A stretch of 64,000 nucleotides of DNA from JBECKS01 sp964557005. GTDB lineage: Bacteria > Pseudomonadota > Gammaproteobacteria > Pseudomonadales > JBECKS01. The stretch spans positions 1 to 64,000 of the forward strand of contig CAZKYI010000008.1 in NCBI GenBank assembly GCA_964557005.1, written 5' to 3'. Position numbers and translations under genes: made by a program. Below are positions 41,661 to 50,519 of the stretch, in pieces. Positions within the stretch are counted from its first letter, which is position 1. Each line of letters starts with the position of its first letter. The notes under the pieces were generated by a model. It was given only the letters and a program-made list of their open reading frames with translations, made no database searches and was not told the origin of the DNA.

Positions 41661-42858
41661 AACGTCGTAACCTCCTTCTGATATTCGCCTGAACAACAAA
41701 ATGGTCAATCACTGGAGCACATAAATTGGCAAATAAGATGGCTAGCATCATGCCTTCAGGAAAAGCTGGATTCACCACGCGAATCAATACGCACATCAAA
41801 CCTACCAGAAAACCGAAATACCATTTGCCCAAATCCGTCATCGCGGCTGAAACAGGGTCGGTTGCCATAAACACCAAACCAAACAAAAAACCACCCAGAG
41901 TCAAATGCCAATACCAGGGCATGGCAAATAGTGGATTGGTATCACTCTCGACCAGATTGAAAAGACCAGCAGTGACAAACATGCCCAGAAAAACACCCAG
42001 CATAATGCGCCATGAGGCAATTCTGGTCACAAGCAACACAACTGCACCGAGCAAAATCGCCAGCGCTGAAGTTTCACCAATGGAACCCTGACTGAAACCC
42101 AGAAAAGTATCCATCCAGCTAATACCCGCACCTTCAATGGCTGCAACACCACCCGATGCCGCAAGCCCTAAAGGTGTGGCACCGCTGAAACCATCCACCG
42201 CTGTCCATACAGCATCACCGGTTATTTCCGCCGGATAAGCAAAGAACAAAAAAGCACGCCCTGCCAGCGCAGGATTGATAAAGTTTTTACCAGTGCCGCC
42301 AAACACTTCCTTCGCCACCACAATACCAAAGCTCACACCCAATGCCGCCTGCCACAAAGGAATGGAGGGAGGAACGATTAAAGTAAAAAGAATACCTGTG
42401 ACAAAGAAACCTTCGTTGACTTCGTGCCCTCTGACAAAAGCAAACAACATTTCCCAGAAAGCACCTGTCAGGTAAACCACAATCAGAATGGGCACATAGT
42501 AAAGTGCACCGAGGAAGAAGCACGATAACAAATCGTCTGGATTCAAACCCAACCAGGCATTGGCAAGTTCTGCACGCCAGCCCACAATTTCATAGGCACC
42601 ACTGGCATAGGCGAGATTCGCGTTATAACCAACATTCCACACACCAAAAAATATTGCGGGAAAGGTAGCAATCCATACCACCATCATGATGCGTTTTAAA
42701 TCAATACCATCTCGCACATGAGAAGCACCAGCTGTGACATCTGCTGGTGTATAGAGCATGGTGTCGAGCATTTCATAAAATGCGTAGTACTTTTCGTACT
42801 TACCACCTTTTACAAAATGTGGTTCGATTTTTTCGTCTATAAAATTTCTGAGTCCCAC
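41650..42858 (-). CDS. nqrB: Na+-NQR subunit B (covalent FMN)
   Basis: 402-aa core membrane subunit with about ten TM helices. DGFSGATPLG carries the flavinylation site Thr228. GRAFLFFAYPAEITGD and the N-terminal VRDGIDLKRIMM are typical. It holds FMN and riboflavin and takes part in Na+ translocation and quinone reduction. It lies ten bases downstream of nqrA. Confidence 0.98.
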   Translation of the reverse strand: MGLRNFIDEKIEPHFVKGGKYEKYYAFYEMLDTMLYTPADVTAGASHVRDGIDLKRIMMVVWIATFPAIFFGVWNVGYNANLAYASGAYEIVGWRAELANAWLGLNPDDLLSCFFLGALYYVPILIVVYLTGAFWEMLFAFVRGHEVNEGFFVTGILFTLIVPPSIPLWQAALGVSFGIVVAKEVFGGTGKNFINPALAGRAFLFFAYPAEITGDAVWTAVDGFSGATPLGLAASGGVAAIEGAGISWMDTFLGFSQGSIGETSALAILLGAVVLLVTRIASWRIMLGVFLGMFVTAGLFNLVESDTNPLFAMPWYWHLTLGGFLFGLVFMATDPVSAAMTDLGKWYFGFLVGLMCVLIRVVNPAFPEGMMLAILFANLCAPVIDHFVVQANIRRRLRRYVQ

Positions 42859-42868
42859 TTGCCAACAC

Positions 42869-44215
42869 CTAACCGTCTAGTTCAAAGGATCGCAAATTAT
42901 CCCGTAAAATGGGGCCATATTCGTATTTTCCCGGGCACACATAAGTGCACAAAGCCAGATCTTCTTCCACCAACTCCAAAGCACCCAAAGCAATAGCCGC
43001 TTCGGTATCACCCACCAGAATGGCACGCAATAGCTGTGTAGGCAGAATATCGAGTGGCATCACTTCTTCATAGGAACCTATGGGTACCATGGCTCTCTTT
43101 CCGCCATTTAATGAAGCTGTGAAATCGAATTTCTTGTTGGGCATGAGTGTGCTCAGGAACACACTCTTTACAGAGTGGCGATTCAAGTGAGGAGAAACAT
43201 GTCCAATCAAGGCAACAAATTCACGCTCAGCCTTACCCTGAATAACCGAAATTTGATTGCTTTGATAATCCAGAAAAGCAAATGCACCTTGTGCAGTAGT
43301 GCCTGAAAGTACGGAACCGGAAATCACACGATTAGAACCCGCTTTGAGCTGCCCTGCACAAAGCTCATCGGTGCTGGCACCCAACCGTGTACGAATTACC
43401 CTGGGATACTCAACCTGAGGCCCTGCCAAAGACACCACACGCTCAACACTGAGCTTGCCAGTTTTCAAGGTGCGCCCCAAAGCAATCACATTTTGATAAC
43501 CAATAGCCCACACTGTTTTTCTTTCACTTACGGGATCAAGAAAATGAATATGGGTGCCGCTTAAACCTGCAGGATGTTTTCCTCCAAAGTGTGCATTTTC
43601 AACACCACCGAATTGAGGCAATTTCCCGCCAGCTTTTTTGCAAACGTAAATCTTGCCATCGGTCAGTGTTGAAAGAGCTGCCAAGCCCAATTCAAAATCG
43701 GCTTGCGCTTCAAGAATAATTATTTCCGCATCAGGTGCCAAAGGATTGGTATCCATGGCATTGACAAAAATGGAGTGAGGTACGGTTCCTGCAACAGGGA
43801 CTTTACCGTAAGGGCGAGTGCGGAAATAAGTCCAGGCACCTGTCTCTAAAAAATAATTTTGTGCGGCTTCTCTTGAAAGCTTGTTAAAACTTTCTGCGGT
43901 ATAGCTGGGGAAACTTTCAGCTTCATCACCTGCGACATTAATAACCAGAGATTGAAAAACGCGCTTGGCACCACGATGAATCGCAGCCACTTCACCCGCA
44001 GCAGGAGAAACAAAACGAACTTGTGGATTTTTCTTGTCGGTAAAAAGTGCTTGTCCCAGTTTTACCTTGTCTCCCTCCTGTACCAACATGGTGGGTTTGA
44101 GGTCAAAAAAACCAACTGAACTAAGCGCAACGGTACGAACGCCAGACCCTTCTACTATGTTTTGATCGGGTTCACCCGAAATTGGAAGATCAAGACCGCG
44201 TTTTATTTGAATCAT
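42869..44215 (-). CDS. nqrA: Na+-NQR subunit A
   Basis: 448-aa peripheral cytoplasmic subunit, first gene of the operon. Recognised by the N-terminal IKRGLDLPISGEPDQ and the segment FFDLKPTMLVQEGDKVKLGQ. The C-terminal end has VGDTEAAIALGALELVEEDLALCTYVCPGKYEYG, which resembles the RnfC-related C-terminus but without Fe-S ferredoxin motifs. It contributes to the quinone site. The GAPDH gene is upstream on the same strand, as in Pseudomonas. Confidence 0.98.
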   Translation of the reverse strand: MIQIKRGLDLPISGEPDQNIVEGSGVRTVALSSVGFFDLKPTMLVQEGDKVKLGQALFTDKKNPQVRFVSPAAGEVAAIHRGAKRVFQSLVINVAGDEAESFPSYTAESFNKLSREAAQNYFLETGAWTYFRTRPYGKVPVAGTVPHSIFVNAMDTNPLAPDAEIIILEAQADFELGLAALSTLTDGKIYVCKKAGGKLPQFGGVENAHFGGKHPAGLSGTHIHFLDPVSERKTVWAIGYQNVIALGRTLKTGKLSVERVVSLAGPQVEYPRVIRTRLGASTDELCAGQLKAGSNRVISGSVLSGTTAQGAFAFLDYQSNQISVIQGKAEREFVALIGHVSPHLNRHSVKSVFLSTLMPNKKFDFTASLNGGKRAMVPIGSYEEVMPLDILPTQLLRAILVGDTEAAIALGALELVEEDLALCTYVCPGKYEYGPILRDNLRSFELDG

Positions 44216-44344
44216 CGGTAAATTTCACTGGCTTATTAAAGCCGGGAAGCATCATCAGAAAAATAATGCCAGAAGGCACCCGTCTAGCGCGACAGATTGT
44301 AAGTCAGCGCTGTTTTATTTTCTACTATAACAGCAGGGCTTTTT

Positions 44345-45793
44345 CTAAACTTCCAGAGGATAGTGTGGATAGGAAATACCCGCCACTTTTTGTAACAAAC
44401 GGTATACCTGAATACTGTAACCAAACTCATTGTCATACCACACGTACAGCACAACACGGTTACCATCAGCAATAGTCGAAGGTGCATCAACAACACCTGC
44501 GTAGCGTGAGCCAACCACATCTGTCGAAACCAGTTCAGGAGAAATCGAATAATCAATTTGTTTCTGTAAGGGAGAGTGCAAAGCGGTATGTCTGAGAAAC
44601 TCATTCATTTCTTCAACAGTAACTTGCTTTTGCAAATTCAGATTCAGAATCGCGAGAGACACATTAGGCGTAGGTACCCTGATAGCATTGCCTGTCAGCT
44701 TTCCTTTTAATTCCGGAACCGCCTTGGCAACCGCTTTGGCAGCCCCCGTATCCGTAATCACCATATTCAATGGTGCGCTTCGGCCACGACGGTGATGCTT
44801 GTGATAATTATCAATCAGGTTTTGGTCATTGGTATAGGAATGCACGGTTTCCATATGGCCGCTGTCAATACCAAATCCGTCACTGACTGCTTTCAGAATC
44901 GGCACTATCGCATTGGTGGTACAACTGGCTGCAGAAACAATTCTGTCATTATTCATCTCATGATCATTCACACCAAAAACAATGTTCTTGATGTCACCTT
45001 TGCCAGGTGCGGTCAAAATCACATTACTCGCACCCTTACACTTGAGATGCTGGGAAAGTCCATCTTCATCACGCCAGATACCCGTGTTATCAACAATAAT
45101 GGCCTTATCAATACCATAACTCGTGTAATCAATCGCATCAGGCGCATTGGCATAAATCACCTTGATGACGTTGCCATTGGCAATAATACAATCGTTGTCT
45201 TCGTCTACCGTAATCGTGCCCTGAAAGGAACCATGCACTGAGTCACGACGTAACAAGCTCGCACGTTTCTGCAAGTCACCCTCACCCCCCTTACGAACCA
45301 CGATAGCCCTCAAGCGTGTCCCGTTAAACTCGCTCGCTTTTTCAATCAGCAAACGCGCCATCAAACGTCCGATTCGACCAAAACCATACAGTACAACATC
45401 CCGTTGCTCAGAGCTGGTTTCACTGCCATTAGCCAAGGCATTTTCAAGTTGGGATTTGATAAAGGTACCCAAATCCTGGGCATTACCATCAGTTTTGAAC
45501 CGTGTTGCCAACTTGCCAATATCAATACGGGAAGGTTTGAGATTCAGTTCTGTGAGGATTTTGAGCACCGCATAGGTGTCTTCAACATGTAATTCGCTCT
45601 TGTCGAGCGCGCGTACAAAACGATGGGTTTTGAGAATATTCACTACAGAACGATGCACAATTTGACGACCATAAACCGAAGTCACCACATTACGCTCGCG
45701 ATAAAGCTTGCCAATCATGGGAATCATGGATTCCGCAATCGCTTCTCTTTCAGACCATTTCCTGAATGTTTCTCTATCTTGAGCAGAAATCAC
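44345..45793 (-). CDS. Long-form glyceraldehyde-3-phosphate dehydrogenase
   Basis: 482 aa, about 150 residues longer than classical GAPDH owing to an N-terminal helical extension (1-130). The NAD domain starts at VVLYGFGRIGRLMARLL. The catalytic Cys is in SAASCTTNAIVP and its His partner in METVHSYTNDQN; the C-terminal WYDNEFGYSIQV is conserved. The start is GTG at 45793 with GAGGT upstream. Pseudomonads carry a similar long GAPDH beside nqr. The extension may mark a gluconeogenic or regulatory form. Confidence 0.93.
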   Translation of the reverse strand: MISAQDRETFRKWSEREAIAESMIPMIGKLYRERNVVTSVYGRQIVHRSVVNILKTHRFVRALDKSELHVEDTYAVLKILTELNLKPSRIDIGKLATRFKTDGNAQDLGTFIKSQLENALANGSETSSEQRDVVLYGFGRIGRLMARLLIEKASEFNGTRLRAIVVRKGGEGDLQKRASLLRRDSVHGSFQGTITVDEDNDCIIANGNVIKVIYANAPDAIDYTSYGIDKAIIVDNTGIWRDEDGLSQHLKCKGASNVILTAPGKGDIKNIVFGVNDHEMNNDRIVSAASCTTNAIVPILKAVSDGFGIDSGHMETVHSYTNDQNLIDNYHKHHRRGRSAPLNMVITDTGAAKAVAKAVPELKGKLTGNAIRVPTPNVSLAILNLNLQKQVTVEEMNEFLRHTALHSPLQKQIDYSISPELVSTDVVGSRYAGVVDAPSTIADGNRVVLYVWYDNEFGYSIQVYRLLQKVAGISYPHYPLEV

Positions 45794-45822
45794 TGAACTA
45801 CCTCATCTATAAGCATTTAAAA

Positions 45823-46308
45823 TTAATTTGAACGGCCTCGACCATCACGTTTCTTGCCAGCAGGCTTGCCGCCAGAAATCACCTGCACCTCATCAGCCTG
45901 CAAGCCTTTATCTCCTGTTGAGACAGAAAACTCGACAATCTGACCTTCATACAGCGAACGATGACCTTTGCCTGTAATTGAACGATAATGCACGAACACA
46001 TCTTCACCTTCAGAACGGCTGATGAACCCGTAACCCTTGCTGCTGTTAAACCACTTCACACTGCCCTGCTCTCTTTGAGCACCGGAACCAGAAGCAGAAG
46101 AAACAGAGGCACCTTGACCCAAAGCCTGAAACACATACACCACCAAGGCACTGACAACACCATAGCTCAAAATTGTCAGTGGATGACTGAGCCAGAATGA
46201 AACACTGGCAAGCTTTTGCGCTGACACACCAAACTCCAGCACGCTGAACAAAGCCACAACAGGCAAACCAATCACGACACTAACCAAAAATACTTTTAGA
46301 TATAACAC
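45823..46308 (-). CDS. Membrane-anchored cold-shock-domain protein
   Basis: 161 aa. Two TM helices (about 4-26 and 44-64) are followed by a Ser/Gly linker and a complete cold-shock domain at about 80-145. The RNP1-like KGYGFI and RNP2-like VFVHY motifs are intact. The C-terminus is basic (KPAGKKRDGRGRSN). It should bind single-stranded RNA or DNA at the inner face of the membrane. The start is GTG at 46308 with GGGGAG upstream. It follows yajQ by 18 bases. Confidence 0.88.
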   Translation of the reverse strand: MLYLKVFLVSVVIGLPVVALFSVLEFGVSAQKLASVSFWLSHPLTILSYGVVSALVVYVFQALGQGASVSSASGSGAQREQGSVKWFNSSKGYGFISRSEGEDVFVHYRSITGKGHRSLYEGQIVEFSVSTGDKGLQADEVQVISGGKPAGKKRDGRGRSN

Positions 46309-46326
46309 GCTTGAAACTCCCCGAAC

Positions 46327-46809
46327 CTAATCTCTAAAATTTTCAAACTGAAGCGGCAGCTCCCAGTTTTCTTCCTTCAAACTCGCAATCACTGCTTGCA
46401 AATCATCTCTCTGCTTGCCTGAAACCCTGAGCTTCTCGCCCTGAATACTGGCCTGCACTTTAAACTTGCCTGCCTTGATAAACTTCACCATTTTTTTACT
46501 CAGCTCGCTGCTGATGCCCTGCTGAAACTCAACTTGCTGGGTAATACGTTTTCCAGACTCAAGCGGATCACGAGTCAACATACAGGCGGTATCGATACCG
46601 CGCTTAATCAGCTTGTTTTGCAGAATGTCGAGCATTTGCCCAAGTTGAAAATCCACTTCGGCATCCAGCGTGAGCATCAAGTCTTTCAGTTCAAATTTTG
46701 CACCACTACCTTTAAAGTCGAATCGTGTTTCAACTTCTTTATTTGCCTGAGCAACAGCATTATTCAACTCATGCAAATCCAGTTCAGAAACAACATCAAA
46801 GCTCGGCAT
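46327..46809 (-). CDS. yajQ: YajQ-family nucleotide-binding protein
   Basis: 160 aa from the ATG at 46809, the usual MPSFDVVSELDLHELNNAVAQ start; the frame extends upstream without conservation. Contains TRFDFKGS and the C-terminal VRVSGKQRDDLQ-like stretch (LRVSGKQRDDLQAVI). Two tandem RNP-like folds are known for the family; some members bind c-di-GMP. Gene order suggests an operon with the cold-shock gene. Confidence 0.95.
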   Translation of the reverse strand: MPSFDVVSELDLHELNNAVAQANKEVETRFDFKGSGAKFELKDLMLTLDAEVDFQLGQMLDILQNKLIKRGIDTACMLTRDPLESGKRITQQVEFQQGISSELSKKMVKFIKAGKFKVQASIQGEKLRVSGKQRDDLQAVIASLKEENWELPLQFENFRD

Positions 46810-46917
46810 AAAGAAACTCTGGAATTTAAAATCAATAAAAATCAGATAGTTGCGGCTCGCAGGGCGCGAGACGCGGCATTCTAGCACAAGGGCTATTTTT
46901 CTCGAAAGCCTTTAGCC

Positions 46918-48183
46918 TCACACAGACAACCTGCACAACTTTCTCTGCCGATAATCACAAATAACCCGATAACTCCCCTGTAATTTCAAATCGAGTTGTC
47001 GACTGCCTGTATCTACAAACAAGCCCTGACCTGCCAGGCCTTGCAGCTTTCTTTCGCTTGCAAGAATTTCAATGGCTGCAAATCCTGCTTGCCTATCTGC
47101 ATCAATGTGCTGAAAACGTGCAAGCACCTGTTCAATAATGCGCGCACTGATTTGCTGATTGCCTCGTCCAAATACAAACCCTTGAGCACCAGGAATGGAA
47201 ACTACAATATGTGCAGCCAGACCCGCATGCGCCTGTAAACATTGATGCAACATTGCTTCATCGGCATCTCTGGCAATCAGCTTTCCTGCAAGAAAAACAT
47301 CGACACCCAACAAACTGCCTTCATCGCCTAACTGATATTTCAAGGCACGGGTAGTTGTGCCAGGTCCAATAATCAACAAATGGTTTTCTGCATATGTTTG
47401 AATTAACTCACACACATAAGCGGCAATTTCCTGCTGCGCCAACTGCTCAACAGCTTCATGCTGCACACCACCTTGCTTGCTTGCCTGAATACCTGAAAGC
47501 CTGTTCATACTTTGAGGTACCACCATACTGGCAAAACAGGTTGAATTGACACGCCCATCTCTGAGTGCGTTTTCATCAATATCTCTCACTTCTGCATCAC
47601 ACAAAGTGATTTGTTGCTGAGTAACAAATTCGCCAACCAGTTCAGCCGCAAGCTCAGGATTTCGCGCAAACACACCCGAATGCATTTTGACACCACAGGG
47701 AATCCCCAGACAGACCAACTGCGAATGCTTGTCTGCCGCCGCAATATCTCGCGCGGTTCCATCGCCACCTGCAAATACCAGCAAATCCACCGACATTCTG
47801 AGCATTTCCGCAACCAGAAATTGCGTATCCGCAGCACGGGTTTGTGCAAGTCCTGCCACTGCATTTTCTTCCCAAGCCTCTGCATAATTTTCAGCGAGCA
47901 CTTGATAGGAAAATTTACCAGAAAAATTTGAAGAAACATCAATCAGATTTTCACCCATTGAACGCGGACAAACCCAAAATTGAATATGTTCAGAATAAGG
48001 CAACAGCGCTTCAAGAAAACGCTCAACACGTTTCAAGGCAGTGATTTGATTTTTATCAAGCAGATTTTCTTGCTCGGAGAGTCCGTCACTTCCCTTAAAA
48101 GCCAAAGCACCTCCCACACCTGCCCAGGGATTAACCAGCAATCCGATACGAAATCGAGCACTGTTTTTTTCTGTTTCATCCAT
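46918..48183 (-). CDS. ATP-NAD-kinase-like protein (AcoX-type)
   Basis: 421 aa from the ATG at 48183, two bases after the pdxB stop. It has the NAD-kinase core: RIGLLVNPWAGVGG at the N-terminus, LLVFAGGDGTARDI (GGDGT phosphate loop) near 135-148 and LGIPCGVKMHSGVFA. It is longer than housekeeping NAD kinase and resembles AcoX/PF20143-type proteins, whose substrate is not settled. VVSIPGAQGFVFGRGNQQIS near 330 fits that family. Confidence 0.85.
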   Translation of the reverse strand: MDETEKNSARFRIGLLVNPWAGVGGALAFKGSDGLSEQENLLDKNQITALKRVERFLEALLPYSEHIQFWVCPRSMGENLIDVSSNFSGKFSYQVLAENYAEAWEENAVAGLAQTRAADTQFLVAEMLRMSVDLLVFAGGDGTARDIAAADKHSQLVCLGIPCGVKMHSGVFARNPELAAELVGEFVTQQQITLCDAEVRDIDENALRDGRVNSTCFASMVVPQSMNRLSGIQASKQGGVQHEAVEQLAQQEIAAYVCELIQTYAENHLLIIGPGTTTRALKYQLGDEGSLLGVDVFLAGKLIARDADEAMLHQCLQAHAGLAAHIVVSIPGAQGFVFGRGNQQISARIIEQVLARFQHIDADRQAGFAAIEILASERKLQGLAGQGLFVDTGSRQLDLKLQGSYRVICDYRQRKLCRLSV

Positions 48184-48184
48184 A

Positions 48185-49300
48185 TTATTCAACAACAAAT
48201 CCCAGATTTTTCAGAATGTGACATTCTTTTTGGGTAAGATTTTTAGACTGAATTTGGTAATGGCTGAACTCATAGCGATGAGCATAATTTTTTCTAAGCA
48301 AATCAAATGCTGCCGCGCCTTGTCTTACAAAAGCTGTTTTCAAGGTTTCGTTATCTATAGAAGGTTGATAAACCTTTAACAGGATTTCAGACAATGAATT
48401 GCCTGTGATTGGAAAAACCGATTCAAACGATGGTTTATCATTAAAGTCCAATCCAAAAAAGTTTGAAAACTGTTCCACCAAAATTCGGGTTGCATTTAAT
48501 TTTGCATCAAGAGAATAACCTGCAATATGCGGGGTTCCAATTTCCACAGCTTCCAATAATGCTTTGGAAATATCCGGTTCGTTTTTCCAGACATCCCAAA
48601 TACAAGCGATGTTTTTTTTGTCTTTATACCTCAGAAGATTGGCTTCGTTACAAATTTCTCCGCGCGCTGCATTGATGAGCAAAGTGTTGGATTTCAGAGA
48701 AGAGAAAAACTTTTCGTTTAACATGTGTGATGTCGGATATTCACCCTCTCGTGTATAAGGCACGTGAAAACTGATGACATCGCATTCAAAAATTGCTTCC
48801 CATGAGCAATAATTTTCAGGACGAGATTTGGCAAGAAACGGGTCATAAAGCAATATGTTGGCATCAAAACTGCGCAATTTATTTTCCAGACATGAGCCAA
48901 CATGTCCGTGACCAACAATAGCTATTTTTTTGGAAAAAAAATCTTCGCCTCTTTGCAAACACATTTCATTGATTGCACAAATAACATACTCAGCCACCGC
49001 ATTGGCATTGGCACCTGGCGCTGCACAAAAATGAATATTCTGTTGTGCCAGAAAATCCTGATCCACATGATCAAGCCCTGCCGTGGCACTTCCTGCAAAT
49101 TTAACTGCAGAATCAGCCAATAAATTTTTATTCAGGTGAGTAACTGAACGACATAAAAGAATATCGGCATGTTTCACATCTTCAGCGTTAATCGCCCTGC
49201 CTGCTTTTTTAATCACGCTAAAGCGTGCATTGCTTATCCCTTCAAGCAAATCTTCCAGAGCAACAATGTTTTCATCACAAACCAAAGTAAAATGGCGCAT
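48185..49300 (-). CDS. pdxB: Erythronate-4-phosphate dehydrogenase
   Basis: 371 aa from the ATG at 49300 (MRHFTLVCDEN); an upstream start at 49333 would overlap the exonuclease gene. D-2-hydroxyacid dehydrogenase fold with catalytic Arg/Glu/His. TAGLDHVDQDFL and GHGHVGSCLENKL (NAD loop) are visible, as are NAARGEI, VWKNEPD and PHIAGYSLDAK. GYSLDAK and the C-terminal DUF3410-type dimerisation domain mark PdxB. It makes 2-oxo-3-hydroxy-4-phosphobutanoate for vitamin B6. Confidence 0.95.
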   Translation of the reverse strand: MRHFTLVCDENIVALEDLLEGISNARFSVIKKAGRAINAEDVKHADILLCRSVTHLNKNLLADSAVKFAGSATAGLDHVDQDFLAQQNIHFCAAPGANANAVAEYVICAINEMCLQRGEDFFSKKIAIVGHGHVGSCLENKLRSFDANILLYDPFLAKSRPENYCSWEAIFECDVISFHVPYTREGEYPTSHMLNEKFFSSLKSNTLLINAARGEICNEANLLRYKDKKNIACIWDVWKNEPDISKALLEAVEIGTPHIAGYSLDAKLNATRILVEQFSNFFGLDFNDKPSFESVFPITGNSLSEILLKVYQPSIDNETLKTAFVRQGAAAFDLLRKNYAHRYEFSHYQIQSKNLTQKECHILKNLGFVVE

Positions 49301-49310
49301 CACTGAATGC

Positions 49311-50216
49311 CTATACGCTTTCAAAATCGACAAAGGCTTTTTCCAGAGCCTTGCGATTTCGTTGCTGAATACCTGCTCGTGTCAGTGCAGCCTTGAATTT
49401 TTTTTGATTGATGCCTTGCCATTTCAATTCATGTAAATCATTCACTAATTCAAGCTCACAATGGATTTTGGCAAGCGCACGAGAAATAAATGCCATGTCT
49501 TTTTGCTCTGTTAACTTTGTTTGTAAGGCTTGCGCACCTCTGATTTTCAAAGTGCCAATCTTTTCAGGATTGTTGTAAATATCATCAAGATTGGAAAATG
49601 CTTGCAGCAAGGCAATCGCAGCTTTGGAACCCACACCATTCACACCTGGAATGTCATCTACAGCATCTCCTACCAAGGCCAGATAATCGACAAACTGTTG
49701 TGGCTTCACCTGAAACTTCTCACGGAATGTTTGCTGCGAATAGCGTTCATCAGAAACAAAGTCCCACAACTCGTCTTTCCCCTCAAGTAACTGACCCAAA
49801 TCCTTATCACGACTCACGATCACAATCTTGCTCACCGAGTTGCGCCATTGTGTTGCAAGACTTCCGATTAAATCATCGGCTTCATAACGCTTGCTTGAAA
49901 AACAGGCCAAGCCCAAAGATTCCGTTACTTTCTGACACGCCCTGAGCTGAAAAGCGAGCTGCTCATCTGGCAAGCCACGACTGGATTTGTACAAGGGATA
50001 AATCCTGTTTCTGAAACAACTTTCCAGACTTTCATCAAAAGCAAATGCAAGCTGTTCAGGCTTGCAGGTATTCAAAAATTTACTCACAAACAGCAGATAA
50101 CCATACAGCGCATTGATTGGATTTCCTTCGACATTAGTGATGGATTCAGGCATGGAGAACCATGCACGAAAAATATAAATTGAAGCATCAACAAGATAGA
50201 GCGGTGTTTTTTTCAC
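49311..50216 (-). CDS. 5'-3' exonuclease (flap endonuclease-like)
   Basis: 301 aa with GTG start at 50216. PIN-like nuclease: VDASIYIFRAWF (N-terminal Asp), FAFDES, YEADDLIGSLA (acidic cluster), VSRDKDLGQLL, and GDAVDDIPGVNGVGSKAA, the metal ligands plus helix-3-turn-helix. It is the same family as the 5' nuclease of DNA polymerase I and the E. coli Xni/YgdG branch, but stands alone. pdxB is 10 bases downstream. Confidence 0.92.
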   Translation of the reverse strand: MKKTPLYLVDASIYIFRAWFSMPESITNVEGNPINALYGYLLFVSKFLNTCKPEQLAFAFDESLESCFRNRIYPLYKSSRGLPDEQLAFQLRACQKVTESLGLACFSSKRYEADDLIGSLATQWRNSVSKIVIVSRDKDLGQLLEGKDELWDFVSDERYSQQTFREKFQVKPQQFVDYLALVGDAVDDIPGVNGVGSKAAIALLQAFSNLDDIYNNPEKIGTLKIRGAQALQTKLTEQKDMAFISRALAKIHCELELVNDLHELKWQGINQKKFKAALTRAGIQQRNRKALEKAFVDFESV

Positions 50217-50519
50217 AATGAAAAAAGTCTGGTATCAGGCAAGGCACGCAATATAAATGAAACACCTTGTGAAGCAAAAAATATCCGTATTTTGTGCAAA
50301 CGCCTTGCAAATACATTCCACGTGATTTTTCTTGCAAATCAAATAGTTAATGTGACGACTTGTACAGTTATGTGAGAAAGTTTAGGATTGTGCCTGCTTC
50401 GCTCCCGAAGTTAAGAACAACAACTACTAACAACTTTAACATTAGATTCCAACTTGCTGTTTTTAAAGGAAATTCCATCATCCTTTTTATGCTTGTTGTT
50501 TTTCAGAAACCTGGGCTAC
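50217..50519. promoter_or_regulatory. 303-bp divergent spacer with a candidate promoter
   Basis: No gene is seen. TTGTAC (50360-50365), 17 bases, then TAGGAT (50383-50388) is a plausible sigma-70 promoter reading into the envelope cluster. A 7-bp inverted pair (GCAAGGC at 50239, GCCTTGC at 50302) is also present and may be chance. Confidence 0.35.

Noticed and set aside
44216..44344. Terminator between GAPDH and nqrA
   Set aside because: Only an imperfect AGC-CTGTT/AACAG-GCT pairing with a long loop is visible, too weak to claim.
46918..48183. Call as housekeeping NAD kinase (nadK)
   Set aside because: The protein is over 100 residues too long and resembles AcoX-type relatives; only the GGDGT core is shared.
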